From Aptenodytes patagonicus (lineage: Eukaryota > Chordata > Aves > Sphenisciformes > Spheniscidae): a stretch of 64,000 nucleotides of DNA. Shown one piece after another: positions 13,801-28,270 of this stretch. Within the stretch, counting starts at the first letter, position 1. Each line of letters begins with the position of its first letter. The translations under genes were made by a program, and so were the position numbers. The notes under the pieces are model-generated. The model made no database searches, had not been told where the DNA came from, and worked only from the letters and a program-made list of their open reading frames with translations. The stretch spans positions 42,746,151-42,810,150 of the forward strand of contig NC_134949.1 in assembly GCF_965638725.1 (NCBI RefSeq), written 5' to 3'.

Positions 13801-14174
13801 GGGAGAAATATGTCCTTCCCCTTCTCCCTTCCCAAAAGATAGAAAGAAAACCCCACTAGCAAACCCCCAGTTATTAGGCTTTGCACTTACAAGCTGATAC
13901 ACCCCTCTGTGTTTGTGCTGGTGCGTCTCACACCCACACACTCCTGCCCAGCCCCCTTTGGATCCTAATGCCGGGGGCTCTTTCCAAAGCAAGGCACGGT
14001 ATCCCGCGGAGAAGAGTCCAGCTGTTGGGATCCTTCCCAGAAATCAAACACTGCAGCATTTAAGTGTTTCTGGCCTTTCAGTAGTTAACCTGGGGATACC
14101 CAGAACCCTAAAAGCAATGCAACCCCCTCCCATGAGAAGGGCTGGGAAGCGATGGGGTGGGCTTCAAAGCCTTT
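4861..14174. other. non-coding desert
   Basis: No supported gene. The longest open frames (plus strand 7868-8464 and 9110-9685) have no recognisable domain and no splice context. A moderately CpG-rich stretch lies at about 9380-9640. TAAT-rich sequence with a TGAGTCA site occurs at about 6400-6640. Confidence 0.65.
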
Positions 14175-14193
14175 GTATTTATTTATTTATTTG
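14175..14193. repeat. (ATTT)n tetranucleotide repeat
   Basis: About four uninterrupted copies of ATTT/TTTA. It is a short microsatellite with no coding context. Confidence 0.8.
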
Positions 14194-17100
14194 TGTTCAT
14201 GTTTATGTAAATTTCGCATAAATCTGGATTGAACTTTGGGAGCCCGAGCTCTCGAATACAGAATCCAGCTGTTTGAAATCACGAGGAATGTACATTCCCA
14301 CCAGCAGCATAAATGCAAAATATAAAAAGGCAAACAGCCCAGCTAGCCGAAGGAGGAGCCAAGGGGGGATTAGCTCTCACAGAACGGCATCCTATCTTGT
14401 GTATTTATTTTTTTTTTTAATGTTGCTGCCTGCTCTGTAGTAAAAAAAAAGACGCTGGTTATTTTGGAATCCACAGCGATGAGAAGTGTCCCTCAGCATC
14501 TACTCACAGCGGTTCCCAGCCATGGCCTCTGCTGCGCTCTAATGAAGTGAAAGCAGCACAGACCCAAGGTGTTTTATTACTGTGACAGCCAGACTGGTCT
14601 GGATTCAGCAGCATTTTATTTATCTCAGCAGTGCCATTCGGCCCAGCCACTGTGAATCTGCTGGAAGACCAAGGGGTCCCTCCTCATCACTGGCCATGGC
14701 TCAATGTCCCCAAGGCCAGCTCGGCTCTTCTGGGGCTTAGGAAAGCTGTAGATCGCAGTCACCCTGGTGTTGGCTTCATGGTGCACTGACAGCTTTCCCG
14801 GTCTGGTTGTGGGATGCCAAGCACCAAGTCAATAAAAACTCACCATTTTGATTTGTCTGTCCTCAAAACGATTCAGCTTATTAACTTTGTTTTAAGGAGC
14901 TTTACGTTCGCTCAGGTATCAGCTGTAGTCCCCTCCACCAGCATCAAGCCACGTCCTCAGCCTATGCTCCATATCATGCACTTTGTAAAATTTAACAGCG
15001 ATGTCAGTACACGCACATGCACACATCTGAGCTGAACATGCTCCTATGACGGGGCACTGCAGTGCTGAGCAGCTGCAGTACTGGTGACTTCTGAGGCTCA
15101 GGCTGCCACCCATTGACTTTAGGGTAAGTTAGATCTGTCCCTTAGGCACGGAGACGTATGTATATAGGATCTCTGCAGAAGACATTAAAGAGCCTGCTAC
15201 AGCAATCAGCCCTCCCTTCCCAGCTATTACTTTATAAAAGGGGGAGAAGTTAACCTTCTGAGCCTTTATTTAAGCCCTAAATAAATTATTGGCTTTTCAA
15301 CAGTGTTCTTTTAGTGAAATCTGTGAACATTATAGTTATTATTATGATAAAGATTATAATAAAGATTATAATAAAGATTTTGACAATCTGCTTTGACACT
15401 TAAATGTAGAATTGGGATTATAATGCAAAAATCTCAGCTCAAGTAGGAAAAAAAAGTTAATGCATCCTTAGGGCAAGCATATACCTAGCCTTACACTCTA
15501 AATGAGCTATGCAGTAAGTGCAAATACATGGATTGGCAGGTCCCCATTTTCTACAGATAGGCATTTCTATACACACACAAAAATGCATTGGCGGAAAGGA
15601 ATAAGCAAGGGTGAAGTTGGCAATTCAAAGGTTAATTACTATCATTAAGAAAAAAATCCCTCTTCAGGCACATCAGCTTTAAAGCTAGTTGGAAGTGGCC
15701 TTCTAAGAGGTGGAAGCAGCGGACAGCCATAAATAGAAGCTCTTCAGCCTATGATACAATAAGTGTGATGTGATACAAAGACTGTGATAAAATTTCACTG
15801 TAAAAGCACCTTACAAAACAAGAGAAGGGGCAAATCAGTTCAATGAACTCTGGGAGCCACTAAACCCAACAGGATCTCTCACTGATGCCCGAAGTATCTT
15901 ATCCCCTGGCCTGGCACAGGTCTGGGGCTGTGACCAGCTGGCCTGATTTACACCAGGACTCCAGTCAGTAGTAATAGGTGAGCCCTTGTCCCTGCAACAT
16001 CGTGACTCTGACTTTGCCACTACAGAAAAGTCCCTGAAGCGCATAGAAACCCTCTGCAGCTTGAGGGCTGATGCCATCCACCTGCCTAACCCAGTTTTCT
16101 CTCCTCCTGTTTGCCAGTTAGGAGCTGAAAGGGAACGATGCTCCCCCAAAGCTCCCCTGGTGGCTCTTTGTCCTTTCAGCATTCAGCACCATCTTTCCTA
16201 GTCCTCAAGCTGGTCTTTGCTAGACCTTGTTAGGTGAATAGCTGTGACTGAGCAGAGGTAGGGATAGCGCTTGTTGGTGGATACACCGCAGGGACAAAGT
16301 TAAGACTTCAGACGGCGTACACAATTGCCTCCTGGTGACGCTGATGCATTTCAATGTCAGACATCACATATTAGTGTTTAGGTGACAGCTTTTTTTACAG
16401 TAACAATGCCTATGTTACAAGGATACCCATCCAGAGCCCACTGGTGACTGAGTGCTGGTAATTAAAATGATTCAGACCATCCTTTAGCAGACTATTTATG
16501 CATTTTTTTACCTTGCCTTTTCCCAGTGAAATTGCCTTGATGACACTTTCCTTAAATGCTCCTGTGACACCTGCCACTGCAGAGAATCACTAAGGAATGA
16601 ATTACAGCCATGATTAACTTTCAGCTAAACAGAAAATACTTGAACTAAAACCTATCACCTGTTTTGATACGAATTAAAAACATTGGCGTTTTCAGTAAGG
16701 CAAAGCTCCAAACACTGCAGCACCCTAAATTCATGCAGACGTTATTTAATCACAACTATCTGCTATAACTTTTTCCTCAGCTAAACAACAGTGCAGTGAG
16801 CAGAAGTCATGTGAAAGGGGCTGACGTTAGATAGAGAATGTCGTTAATGTTACGGTTCCAAAGGAAAGTGAGATTTCTTTTATATTCATTCATGGCTGCG
16901 GCTGATAATTGCTTCCTGTCTTACACCTACACAAAATCCATGAATATAATTACAGCAGCGCAGTGCAGAGCTCAATCAGAAGGGAGTATTGATTTGTGTA
17001 TAAATCAAAAGCCATCTTCCTCCAGTTGTATTTACATGAAAAAAATAATAGGACTTTTCTGAAAAAGCTGCATAATCAAGAAAGGGTAGTGTATTGCAGA

Positions 17101-20100
17101 AAACCTCACTCATAGATTATATGGCCAGAAGGGAATAATATGATCATCTAAATGTGTCTACATATGCATGCCACAGGATTTCCCAAATTAATTAAGCTTT
17201 GATCTACAATTTTTTTTTTTTAAGAAAAAAAAATCCACTTATTTTGGTAGATTTTTAAGTGCATCATTTCATTTATATGCACATAAATTATTACCACGTT
17301 CTCCTGTGCGGCAGAGCCTGTTGCCTGGAACAGAAGCAGATGCTTCTGTTCTTGGGGTGCACAGCCAAGTGACTATCACTCACCAGCAAAGACGGGGATG
17401 CCAATTAGCACTGGGGTTGCTAACAGGAGTGGGGAGGAACAGCTGTAATTTTCTAGCTCCCTCACCTGCTTCCCCTGGTAAATCTTCATCAAGACTGGAA
17501 GAGGCATCATGAACTTTGCAGTAAAGACAGCACCTGAATGAGGGGATGTTTCCTTTCTTGATAGGTAGTGTACTTTGGGGAATCCTGCCTGTAGGGCTAT
17601 GAAATCAAAGGTGAGACAGCAGAGGAAAGTCTGAATTTGGCATTGTGGAGCCAGACCCTTGCATAGGCTGGGGTCCAGCTGGGGAGGGTCCCTGTTCAAC
17701 ACACGGTACCTGCAGAAAAACAGTAGACTGGCTTTTTGCACCTGAAGCTAGCTGGGGGGGACACAAACCTATTTCCAGCTAGATCGGCCCTGCCGAGAGC
17801 TCCCTCCTACACATCAGTCTTTATTAAAGGTTGATCTGCTCTGCGCTCTCTTCATGAGTAAATGGCATCCTCCACTGTAAATGCTAACCTTGCCCCAGAG
17901 AAAAGGGTAGCATGCTCCTCCTTCCCCGTCACCCAGGCTTCGTAAAGACAACTTGCTCGCCTATATAATTCTCTGCAGTTTGTCTGAAGGGAGCCTTTAG
18001 GACAGAAAGACTGAACAGAGACATTTCTATAGCTTCCTTGTTATTTGAGCTGCCAGCACGGGGTTCAGGAAGGATGCAGAACCGCCAGGTCTCGTCTCTG
18101 CACAAGGGTTGCACAGGGCAGTAACAGAGAACTAGAAAGCGGCAGAGGCACGTACTGTTATGAAAGCATTTACACAGCTCAGGTTTTGCGAGGGAAATGG
18201 AAGAGGGTGTGTGAGTGAAAGATCATTTGAACCCAGTAGAGCTGCCACTTCTTCAGGAGGTACAATAACATCCATAAAACCCTTCCTTTTCACTCTCCCT
18301 AGCTACACCAGCACAAAATGAGACCACATTGGTACCACTGCTAAACATCCATCGCTGAGTACTCAGCTCAAATTAATTGTTTTGGGAACACTTGCAGTGT
18401 CCTGACTTTGCCTGGGGGTACTAGCAATTAAAGCTTATTTTTGTCAGCCGAGAAAGAATCGATCAGAACTGATGACTGCATTAATATTATTCATCACCCC
18501 CTGAAGATTTCTTTCTAGTGAGCCACCTAAATAATTAATATTAAAATTGATTTTGTGAAGCGTTCTCAGATGTTGTAATAAATGTATACTAACAGTCTAT
18601 TTACAAGGCCACAGTATAGAAGGATTAAAACCTGATCAATTATGACATGTCTTCATTTTTGAATAGGAGCCTGTTTGAAGAAACACAATCTATGCAGAGT
18701 ATAATCACATGTATTAAGTTACACCACAATCTGTTCTGCCACTGACTGACTAGTGTTTGTTAGATTAAAAACACTGCTAGGAAATGGCTAACTAATTAAT
18801 CAAACTGGCTCATTTCCAATAGCTTTCATTTGATCAACTGTGCCTCAGATCTGTTTTTATAGAAACAGTCAACCGAACAGAAAAAGTTACTGCAACGGAA
18901 AGACAGGAGCAGCGCTTTAAGAAATCACAGTAAAGAGCGCATATATTTTTTTTCATGGCTCTAACTAATACGAGGCAGAAATCTAAAAAAAATGTGTAAA
19001 CATCTAATTTCCAAGTATCAAGGGAAGGTGATGGATGAGGAGGACTGCCAAAGCACACCCTATATATGTATATATACACCAGCTATCCTGTTTGCCAGGT
19101 GCCATCCTCCATAGATAAAAAATCAGCATGAAATACTTTAAGTCTTCTTAAGACTTAGGAAGCTGCATTGTATTAAGCACTTGTGTCACTGAGCTTGGAG
19201 AAGATACACAAAGCTGTCCTTGTACCTGAGAAATAGCCATAGCTAGGTAATTAAGGACTTAAAGCTATGGAAAAGCCTTGTGGGATTTTCCATGAAGTTT
19301 CATTGTTAGTAATACTCCTGCCAGACTCTCAAAGACCTTGATGTTGTATTCCTGTGCCTAGCAAGGAAATGCCCGGCTCTACAGGGGGAGTCCACAGAGT
19401 AAGGTTAAGAGCAAATGCTCACGCATAACCTAGGAGAAGAGTTTAGCACCTCAAAATGGGATCCTAAGCAGACACCGTGCAGCTACCTGAGAAGATGCTA
19501 AAAGGCAAGGGACGGCTCCTGCTGCTTTCTCAGATGTAGCACCCCATGAGCCACTGAGCCACAGTGATAACCCCCTTCTGAGGATGAACATGTTGTCCCA
19601 TGGGGCATGGAGGGCCGCATCTCCATTTTCTCTGTAAACACAGAGAACGTTAGCAGTCTTGTTGAACCCAGGGTGATCTAAAGGATGTTAGAAAGACAAA
19701 GGGGAGGATAACAATAATTTTAACAATTTTTCAGCAATGTTTCTAACACAGAGTTTCTATGACATATTTTGTCTGTTAATAAAAGAATATCTAATGAAAT
19801 TAAATGTATGATCAAACAGCTAATAAAAAACGCTGCCTGAGAAAGCAGTGTCAAAAGATGCAGTAACCCCTAGCTTTTGGCCTTAGAGCTAGAATACTCA
19901 TAGAGAGACCCTGGGGAAAACACTCCTTCCCATCCCTTCCTGTGAAGCAAGAGCGCTGGACAGACAGGGCTGGGAAGGTGATGAGGCAAGACAGAAACTA
20001 AGCAAGAAAATAACTTGATTATGTAAAGTGAAAACCACTGTGTATAGATCATAAAGAAGACAGTCCCCTTGTGAAGACAGTCACAGATACGCAAGTCCTT

Positions 20101-23100
20101 TTGTGAACATATAATTTTTCTCCTACTGAATCCAAGAGGATTTAGACAGTGAGCCTACCAAGGTGCTTTGGAAACTCACTCAATAGCATATGTGCATATT
20201 GACTTGTCTACCAGCTTGAAAAATTGGACCCTGACTGTTCACAGTATGACAGCCTAAGTTGCAAGAAGGTGACGCTGTCTTCTGCGTACAGAATTAGTTA
20301 ATCCCCATCTGCTGGTGTGCCTACAAATCTAGTCATCTCCTGAAAAGAGATTAAAAGCCAGGCAGATAATTAAAACACAAAATGTTTTAAAACACAATGT
20401 TTCACTCAGACTAGCAGCTGAAATAATTTTTGCTGTTATGTCTTCTTCATCTTCTCTTCCCCAAACATTTGGTGAATTTGCTTTCTGACAGGGATGTTCA
20501 CTAGACATTCATGTTTTACAAAACTCTTAAAGAATATTTATAAAAACCAGATCTCAAATATGTCACCACCAATGTTTGCATTATGCAGCCTACACCTTGC
20601 CAGTCAGGAGTCAACTGCATGTCACGCATACTCACTGATGAAGTAGAACACGGCTGAGAAATCCAGGGATAAAGAGAAACATCAACAATTTAAATGGGCA
20701 CAGTAAGTTTTACAGAAAGACCAACGTATTCCATAATTTGAAGATGTCCATTTGACCAGGCAATGTCATAAGCCTAATCAGCAAGCAGGATCTTTAATGA
20801 ATACATAAGTGGAGAAGTACCTAGGATGAACATTGGTAAAGCCAGCTCAGGACAGTACAGACTAGACTCCCCAGCAAGACCATGGCCCAACAAGGGGCAG
20901 CTCTTCGCCCCATGCCCTCCAGGGACCAACATCAGCTGTCGTTACACAAGGAAATGAGAAACCTGAGTGGCTGCAACACAGGATCAGACTAGTACGGCTG
21001 GGCAGGTCATGGGTCAGAGCTGGCTTGTGTCCAGCTGGCTAGGGACATGCCACTGCTGGCACACGTCCATGCAGGCACTCCACTGAGGACCTTGCAATTT
21101 TAGGCACCTCTAAGATCAATTAGCATTTTAGCAAGGGCTTTGAAGATTGCATTTCTCAGCTGATGATCCTACAGTGGTACTGAGGTGGTTCCTGTTCATT
21201 TGTCTGCCTAAACCCCAATTATTTGAGAAAATGTTCATAGCAAAATTACAAGGAGAGAGCTTTATTCTTTGTGCACTTAACACATGGCTAAATTTTGCTA
21301 AAGCCTCTTCCAAACTCCGTAGTCCTTAAAGGCCTTGGAATGTGAACCATCATACCAACTAATTAGTTAATATCTGTGGCCCAATTTGAAGTAATTATGG
21401 TAGTTTCACCTTCATTTACTTGAATTAGAGTTTATCCTGTGTACAGGCTACGTAAAACGTGAGAGACTTCCAAAGATTAACGGCATTACAAATGATCCCT
21501 GCATAATTAATTTTTGTTCAAATGCTTACTGAATTACAAACGTAGCCCCATAATAAATTCAATAATTTCAGAAATTTCACCTCTGTGGTAAAAGTGTCCT
21601 GACATAAGGACAGTTCAGGTTCCCCAAATGCATCCATTTGTTCGCAGAAGAGATCTCCGGTTACAGCATCCCTCCAAGACCCTCCTCCAGCACAGGACAG
21701 TTAAAATCTCTCCATTTCCTAGTGAGAAGGTTTTGTGACAAGGAAATCTGGAAAAAAAGGAAAAGCTTTTATATTCTTCTTTTTTTTTTTCCTGCGAAAT
21801 CTAATAGTGGAAGTCACTACATAGTAACTGTTGTCTGAGCATCGAAAAATGGAAATAGTGTTCTTTTGTCCCTCTTTTTTACAGGGCTACTTTCCCACAT
21901 GAGATTAATGTATGCTGTTACATGTGTCTATACAGGCAACCATTCACAGTGTCCACAGGAAACTTGGCACATGATGTGGACATCAGGGTGAATGGACAAG
22001 TCACCTATAAACACCACAATCCTGCTTTAAACAAAACATCCCAAAATAGGAACCTAGGCTTGACTCCAGTTGCGTGAAGGGCAAAGTCCCTTTACCTCTC
22101 TGTCACTCTGGGTCTCACAACACCACTAAGGTCCAGCCTTCTCCTACTGGCATCATCATGACTCTCTCCCCGTGAGAGCAAGACAAAGCTCTTAATTGAT
22201 ACGCTCGTTCAGCATCAGTCTACCCTGTGATGAGCTACCTGAAGTACAATGGCATGGAGGGTTAGTCTCCAAATCTGTGGGATCTTGCTTCAGAGGAATC
22301 CTCCTTCCTTCACCCTCCCTTACGTCTCTTCCTCTTCCTTAAGCTAAGGAAGCTTAATGGACCCATGGAAAGAGGGTGGGAATCAGAAAGCTCCTTGCCT
22401 ACAAGTCAGGCGACCCGGAGGCACTGGGGGGAGTGGGGGTAACACGCGGGAGGGAACGTGGTGAGAGGATACGGATGGGTTTTGTGAAACTGTGCTCGTA
22501 CCCACTGTTATCCAACACATGTGAGGCTGTGGGGATGCTCTGCTATTTAACCACCACCGCTACACAGTCTGTGTTTTAAATGTCCTTAAACTGTAAGCTG
22601 TGTCTACCAAATGTTGCCTGAGGGTAGCACTCCAGTTTCCCTTGTAACACCAATCTGCTATCAAGACAAGGAAAACAAATAAACCGAACCTTACAAGTAA
22701 GCAGGTAACAGCTCCTCCAGCTTGTTGTTCAAGTGGGAAAACTAGATAAGAGATGTGTCGGCTGGCCCAGGCAGATATTCCAGGCTGGACGAGGTTTTCC
22801 TCTCGGTGCTGCGGGGTAGGGCTTGTGCCCGGCAGCGGCAGCGTGTCCCCGCAGGAGAGGGACATGTCCCGGCCTCCTGACCCGCGAGGGGGTGAGCCTC
22901 CAGGGCAGCCAGGTTTCGGCATTCAAATATGTGCAGAGGAGCACAAAGAAGCCCTTTATGCCGCTGCAATTGCAACATTAGATTTCAGTTTTATTCCCAA
23001 ACATGAGCTGAGCTCTCAGTCATAGACAGGCTTTTTAATCAGCCCTGGCAAAGATGAAAAGCCTGAGAAAGAGAGGCAGTGTCTGTGCAAGAAGGACTCA

Positions 23101-23460
23101 TTTACATTAAATAATTATCCTGAAGGAGAGAAACAGCAAGAGAGTGATTTTTTAATTTTAAAGACATAATTGCAGGAGCATAATAGAGTCCTAGCTTTGT
23201 TCCCTGTAAGTTACCTATTTGCAGTAAAACCCAAACAGTAGGTTTGAGAGGTAAGAAATATCTGTTTGTTGTTATTTTCAAAACAGAGTATCATAAGAGA
23301 AGGAAGACAGGGAATACTTCTGTACTCCCAAAAGGCTGCTGCTTTTATAATTTCTCCTCTGCACAGCAGGACATAAAATCAGTATCGCAAACATAAATGC
23401 TAAAAATACAAGAGCTGACATACAAACACATTCTGTAATAGGTTAGGAATGACTGTCGAT
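14194..23460. other. non-coding desert, AT-rich
   Basis: No supported gene. The stretch contains a short 12-bp tandem repeat at 15,349-15,379 and AT-rich, TAAT-rich blocks at about 18,361-18,790 and 21,340-21,560. Open frames are short and unrelated to known families. A GC-rich interval at about 22,740-22,920 gives overlapping open frames on both strands that I regard as non-coding. Confidence 0.65.
15349..15379. repeat. 12-bp tandem repeat, about 2.5 copies
   Basis: The unit AAAGATTATAAT is repeated about two and a half times without mismatch. It is a small AT-rich minisatellite. Confidence 0.85.
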
Positions 23461-23465
23461 GAGCG

Positions 23466-23483
23466 TGTGTGTGTGTGCGTGTG
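23466..23483. repeat. (GT)n dinucleotide repeat
   Basis: A short GT run with one C interruption. It is an ordinary microsatellite. Confidence 0.8.
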
Positions 23484-26400
23484 ATAGAGATACAGCATTG
23501 TCGTACAAGCGTATCTGTCTGCTACCCAGCCTGCTTGTGCAACCTGGTACATGCTTTCTCTTCTTTGATATTGTTTATTTAGTAAAAAATAGAAAGGATT
23601 TGACTCCAACATTTCCCCATAAAAATGGCTTTTGAGCTGAGATGAAGAATAACTGTATCAAGTCCCCAAATTAGGAACTATTTTTAAGTTCTGAGGAATT
23701 TACGATAGGGGTTGCAATCTGTGCTGTGCTTTTGGGATTAATTCCCTGGGTGGATCTGAAGCCCTAAGCCTCCTGGCACCTAGCACAAGAGCATGGTTTT
23801 TGGGAACATGAGCACTCCACTGCAGGCTCTATCGCTTCCGCTGAGGAAAGTGCCAAACCTGGGAAATCTCGCATGTTCCTGTTGCAGAATCAGGGCAGCG
23901 CTCAGCAACTCACAAGTGGTCCTCAATACAGGGCAGTGAACACATTTCAGCTTTACACGGGTAGCGCCATGGCTGACCAGTCTGGGAGATGACCAGCAGT
24001 ACATACAGTATCAACGTGAAGATAGGTGGTAGGGGAGAAGGAGCTCCTGTGACCCGAGAAGTCCCTCTGCAGTGCACCCCCGGGCAGGGCACGTGCCTCA
24101 GGGCCACCAACGGGGACCTACAGGCAGAGCAGCCTGCAGCACCCCGGGGTGCCCCGCTCCCCCATGCCTGGCTCCTGTCCCTGGGCTGTAAAAGTTACAA
24201 GTGTGCCATGTTGCTGCTCTGAATGGGTCTACCTCCAGCTTTCATCCACTGCACCTTACTGTGCTTTCTCTTCCTTGATTAAAGACCTGCTTGGTGACTA
24301 CCTCCAGCAATGCTGGCAGCTTAAAATTTTTGAAAAATGTTATTTTACTTTGAAAAAAGAGAGGAGCGGCAGGGATAAGAGAATCCAGCAGAAAAGAGAG
24401 GCTAGAGAGAAAAGAAATGGCAGTGATCACTGGCTTTGGGACAGAGCAAGGAAGGGCTCCCAGACTCAGGAAAAGGGGCAAAGCAACAAGGCTGGATTTC
24501 CACCTGAGAGCACACGGCAGCCACTATTTTGCACCTCAGCCTTGCCCTGTCACCAAAACCAAGTGATGGCATGGTTTATCAGTTCACATAAGCCTGACTT
24601 AATTTTTACACTAGTAATAAATCTGAAATACTGTTTTTTATCTGTAAGCGAAAGCAGGCTGTGAGCTGACAGATATCATCTTCCTGTGATGATCAAAATG
24701 GCTGCTGCTGAGTCATGGCAAATGTAATTAGTATATAGCTTTTGTATTGCATACAATAGCAGAAAAATATATAGACAAGCTATACAAATATATTGCCTTA
24801 CAGAATAAAATGAACTGCATTAATTCCTTCATAAGCCCATTCTAAATTTTTCTTGTTTTCTTAAATTCCCAGTAAACCTCCTTTTCAGGCCTTGCAAGCT
24901 ACTGTGTTGGAAAATTTAAAGGCTTACAATAGCAGATATACAAATCAGACTGCAGCGTCCATCTATATAAATATCACTGGAACGTGACCACCAGGAACAC
25001 CAATTTACATTTACAGCTCTAGAAATAGGATTTGGTGTCATGGACTGTGTCAAGTACCCAGGAGAGCATAGCAAAAGTTAATGTGCCTAATGCATTAAGC
25101 TAATGGGATTCAGTCAAGAGCAAATATGTCTCTGGGCTAAGAAAGCATCAAGTCTGCCCATGTTTTCTGAATACTCTGCAGCCTGCCGAGTGCTTCTGCT
25201 GTGGACATGAATGTGAAACCAGAGCAGGAGAGGAAAAGAAGCAGGGTGTATCTGAGAGAAGAGGGGTGAAAAGATGTCAAGGAACACTAAAAATGACCAA
25301 TTCCCTTCAGCTGGGAAAAACAAAAGAACAAGTTTCCTTCATACGCCTATTTTGAACCAAATCCAGCCTTGAGAGGCTGACTCTTCTGCCTTGGAAGAAT
25401 ATGGTCAGAATAGCATTGTTTAAGGTGAAGTGGATTTAAAACAGCAAACTTACTGTTTATAAACATAGGTGAAAATATACTTCCCTCAACTTTTTTATAC
25501 AGATAACTCCCTCCCACCTCCACCCTGACATGGAATTTAATAGGAAAGAAAGTTCAAAGAAAATACTGAAAGTGAAGTCTGAAGAGTAAAGATAAATACC
25601 GTTGATTCAATCAATTATATTTCAACCTGAATTCATAGTATTTCCACAGATTAATAGAAACAGACCACACACACCCCCCTTAGCCAGAGCTTCTAACAGG
25701 CTGTTCCTTGGCTTTGTCCCCTTCCTATAAGGAAGTAAGGGAAGGGGGAATTTACTTTTACTTAAAGACAGCAGATGAGTCAGGTTCCCAAACACACAGA
25801 CCAGTCCAGACTAGAGCCAAGAGTTTCTCCTGCAAAATCTCTGCTTGCAGGGACTGAATTGGCACTTGTCTTCAAACATCCACACATAATTTTTGAGGTC
25901 AGCTCTTAAGACTACAGCTTTTCAGCTGTTTCAGATGCTAATATAAAATTATGTTTCCTGTGTGGCTTGGCCAACAACTTTTTTTTATTGTAACGCATTT
26001 TATTGCAAGACTTCAGCATTTTCTATCATTCTCAAAGAATTTGTATTTGAAAAGCTAAGGAAATTCTTCTTCATAAGGTGTGAGATATAAAATATGGGTA
26101 AAACTTCCAGCAGAGTATGTTCATATAAGTATTAGTAGGCTCCTGTATATGTCTGTGTTTGTATGCGGGGGTCTAAGCTCACTATGTCTTCTGATCCAAC
26201 TCCTTGCATTCATATTCTTCCTTCTGGGTATCTGCTGTTTGTCTTGTCTACATCCCACCAGCCCACGCAGGTGTGCTTCTCCTTTCTCCTCTGGCTGGCA
26301 GTCTGATCTCAGACACTTGTAACTCTCCTGTACCATCGTACATGCTGGAGCCTTTCAGGAAAGGTTTTGTCACACGGTGCCATCACAAAGACATGTAGAA

Positions 26401-28074
26401 TACACGGGGCAGGAGTGGCCACATTTGCACCTCTGCTACGAGATGCCTTGAGTTTTCTCTGCAGGTGTTCCCTGAAGGTTGTGGGCTTTTCTCCCTTGAT
26501 TATGGGGTTGCATCAACGCGCTTCGGAAGCAAGGCAAGTTTAAACATATACGTGGATGAACATAAGAATGATGAGGCACTAAATGTATCAAAGTAGCCGA
26601 TATTACAAAACACTGATATGCCTCGAGTCTTTCTAGCCTGACTGCATAATATAGATGGGCTTTTTTCTTCCACCCTTCCTTTAGCACTTTATTCCTCCAG
26701 CTGTCTCAGGACTTACAGTGTTATTTGAGGAGTGAGCAAGTGGCTCAGAAACTCACATACACACGTGGGCAAGTAAATATATGCACAATAATAAAAAAAA
26801 ATGAAATTAAAAGTTGGGGCATTTGGAAGTGCTGCCACCCCACTCCCTCTGTGCAGAAAGCACAGTCACTGGCCTTTGGGATGGTGCTGAGGCAGGACCC
26901 CCCCTTCCCGCTTCACTGTGGGCTGCACAGACACACAGAGGGGGAGCGAACATAAAGCGGTTCTCTCACAGACCATGCCAAATACTATGATATTCTCAGG
27001 CATACCAGATTCACTTTTAAATGAGGCTCACAATTACTCAACACAACGGAAACCATACAACATTTCCCAATGCATAGAGATGTTTAGTGTGTTGATAGTG
27101 TTTTTCCTGAGTGCAAAAAGGTCAGAATAAATTCAGATATGATCATAACTCTAAGCTAAACACTAACTGGTCATCAGACTGCAACGCAGATGTAGTTATG
27201 TGCTTAAATATTGGTCTAAAATGGAAGACAACTGGTTGTCTCTGGAAGATGAATCATACATAATCAGTGACCTCTTCAAGAGCTCAGGAGAAAGCTTAAA
27301 AAACGATAGATCCAGCTTTGTGATCTAGCAGCCAAATTCTAGCCACATTTTAAGGGAAGGTGGAGAGATCAGGACAGAGACAAGCTATGAAATATTCAAA
27401 ATATTTGGAGTGCTGGAGCAGTAAAGCTCCCTTGTCAGCAAAAGATATTAAATCATAAAGGCCCAGATTATGCTGCACTGAGTGTTGCCCTGGAAGTAGA
27501 TCCACAGAAATAAATAAAATGAAAGTAACAGGACTATTCAAAGCCTTCATTATTGTTCACCAGAAGGATGTCAAAATCTGGTCTTAGACAAAGTAGGTTC
27601 TGTTTCTTCCCCTTACTCATCTTATGATATTATTTGCAAAGCTACGATCAGTCACGCGGGCCAGTTTTTAATTAAAACCCAAGTATTATGCTAATATGAA
27701 TACTGGTCGTGACCTGAATGGCACCAAGATCTGAAATAAGAGAAGAAATGAACTGTGGCAAGTTAGATCATCCTCTGAATAAAACCTCGGTAGAAATGTT
27801 AAATCCCCATGAAGGCCGGGCGCAGGAGGGAGCGCACAGACGTGTCGGCAGGGCAGACTAAGCTCTTGCTGCCAGACGCGGGTGGGCAGCTCTGCATTCA
27901 GAGACTGGCTACCGACTGGCTTCATTCAATCACGATTTTGTAGCTGTTTACAGGTGGTCGTGCACAAGTAAAACCCTGCTGAAAGACAGCAAGTAGCAGA
28001 AGATCTTTCCTAGAAACAAGTAATGTACTATTTTAGTGGACTATTGTTGAGACTAATGCCTGATGTACAAGGAA
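23484..28074. other. non-coding desert
   Basis: No supported gene. A GC-richer patch lies at about 24,040-24,180. A TGCTGAGTCATGGCA motif lies at 24,706-24,720. Open frames, including a 171-codon one ending at 24,664, show no domain or splice context. Confidence 0.65.
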
Positions 28075-28270
28075 ACGAGCGTGAGATAACACTTTCAAAA
28101 TAGACCGCGACACTTTTGCCGCATTGGGTCCATGGTATTCTGATGAGTAATGTCCGTCCTTATCAATGCGCCGTATGATTCATGCCCAGGAGCTGTGCAG
28201 CCGTTAGCGGGGTCCAAATGCCAGCCAACAGCGCCGTGCCCGCCCCGTTACGCAGAGCAGCCATCGTTAG
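28075..28270. other. CpG-dense patch in the desert
   Basis: By direct count there are about 16 CG dinucleotides in about 200 bases of only moderate GC content, between CpG-poor flanks. No gene start is recognisable. CpG retention can mark an unmethylated regulatory element or a slowly evolving conserved element; this is inference. Confidence 0.35.
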
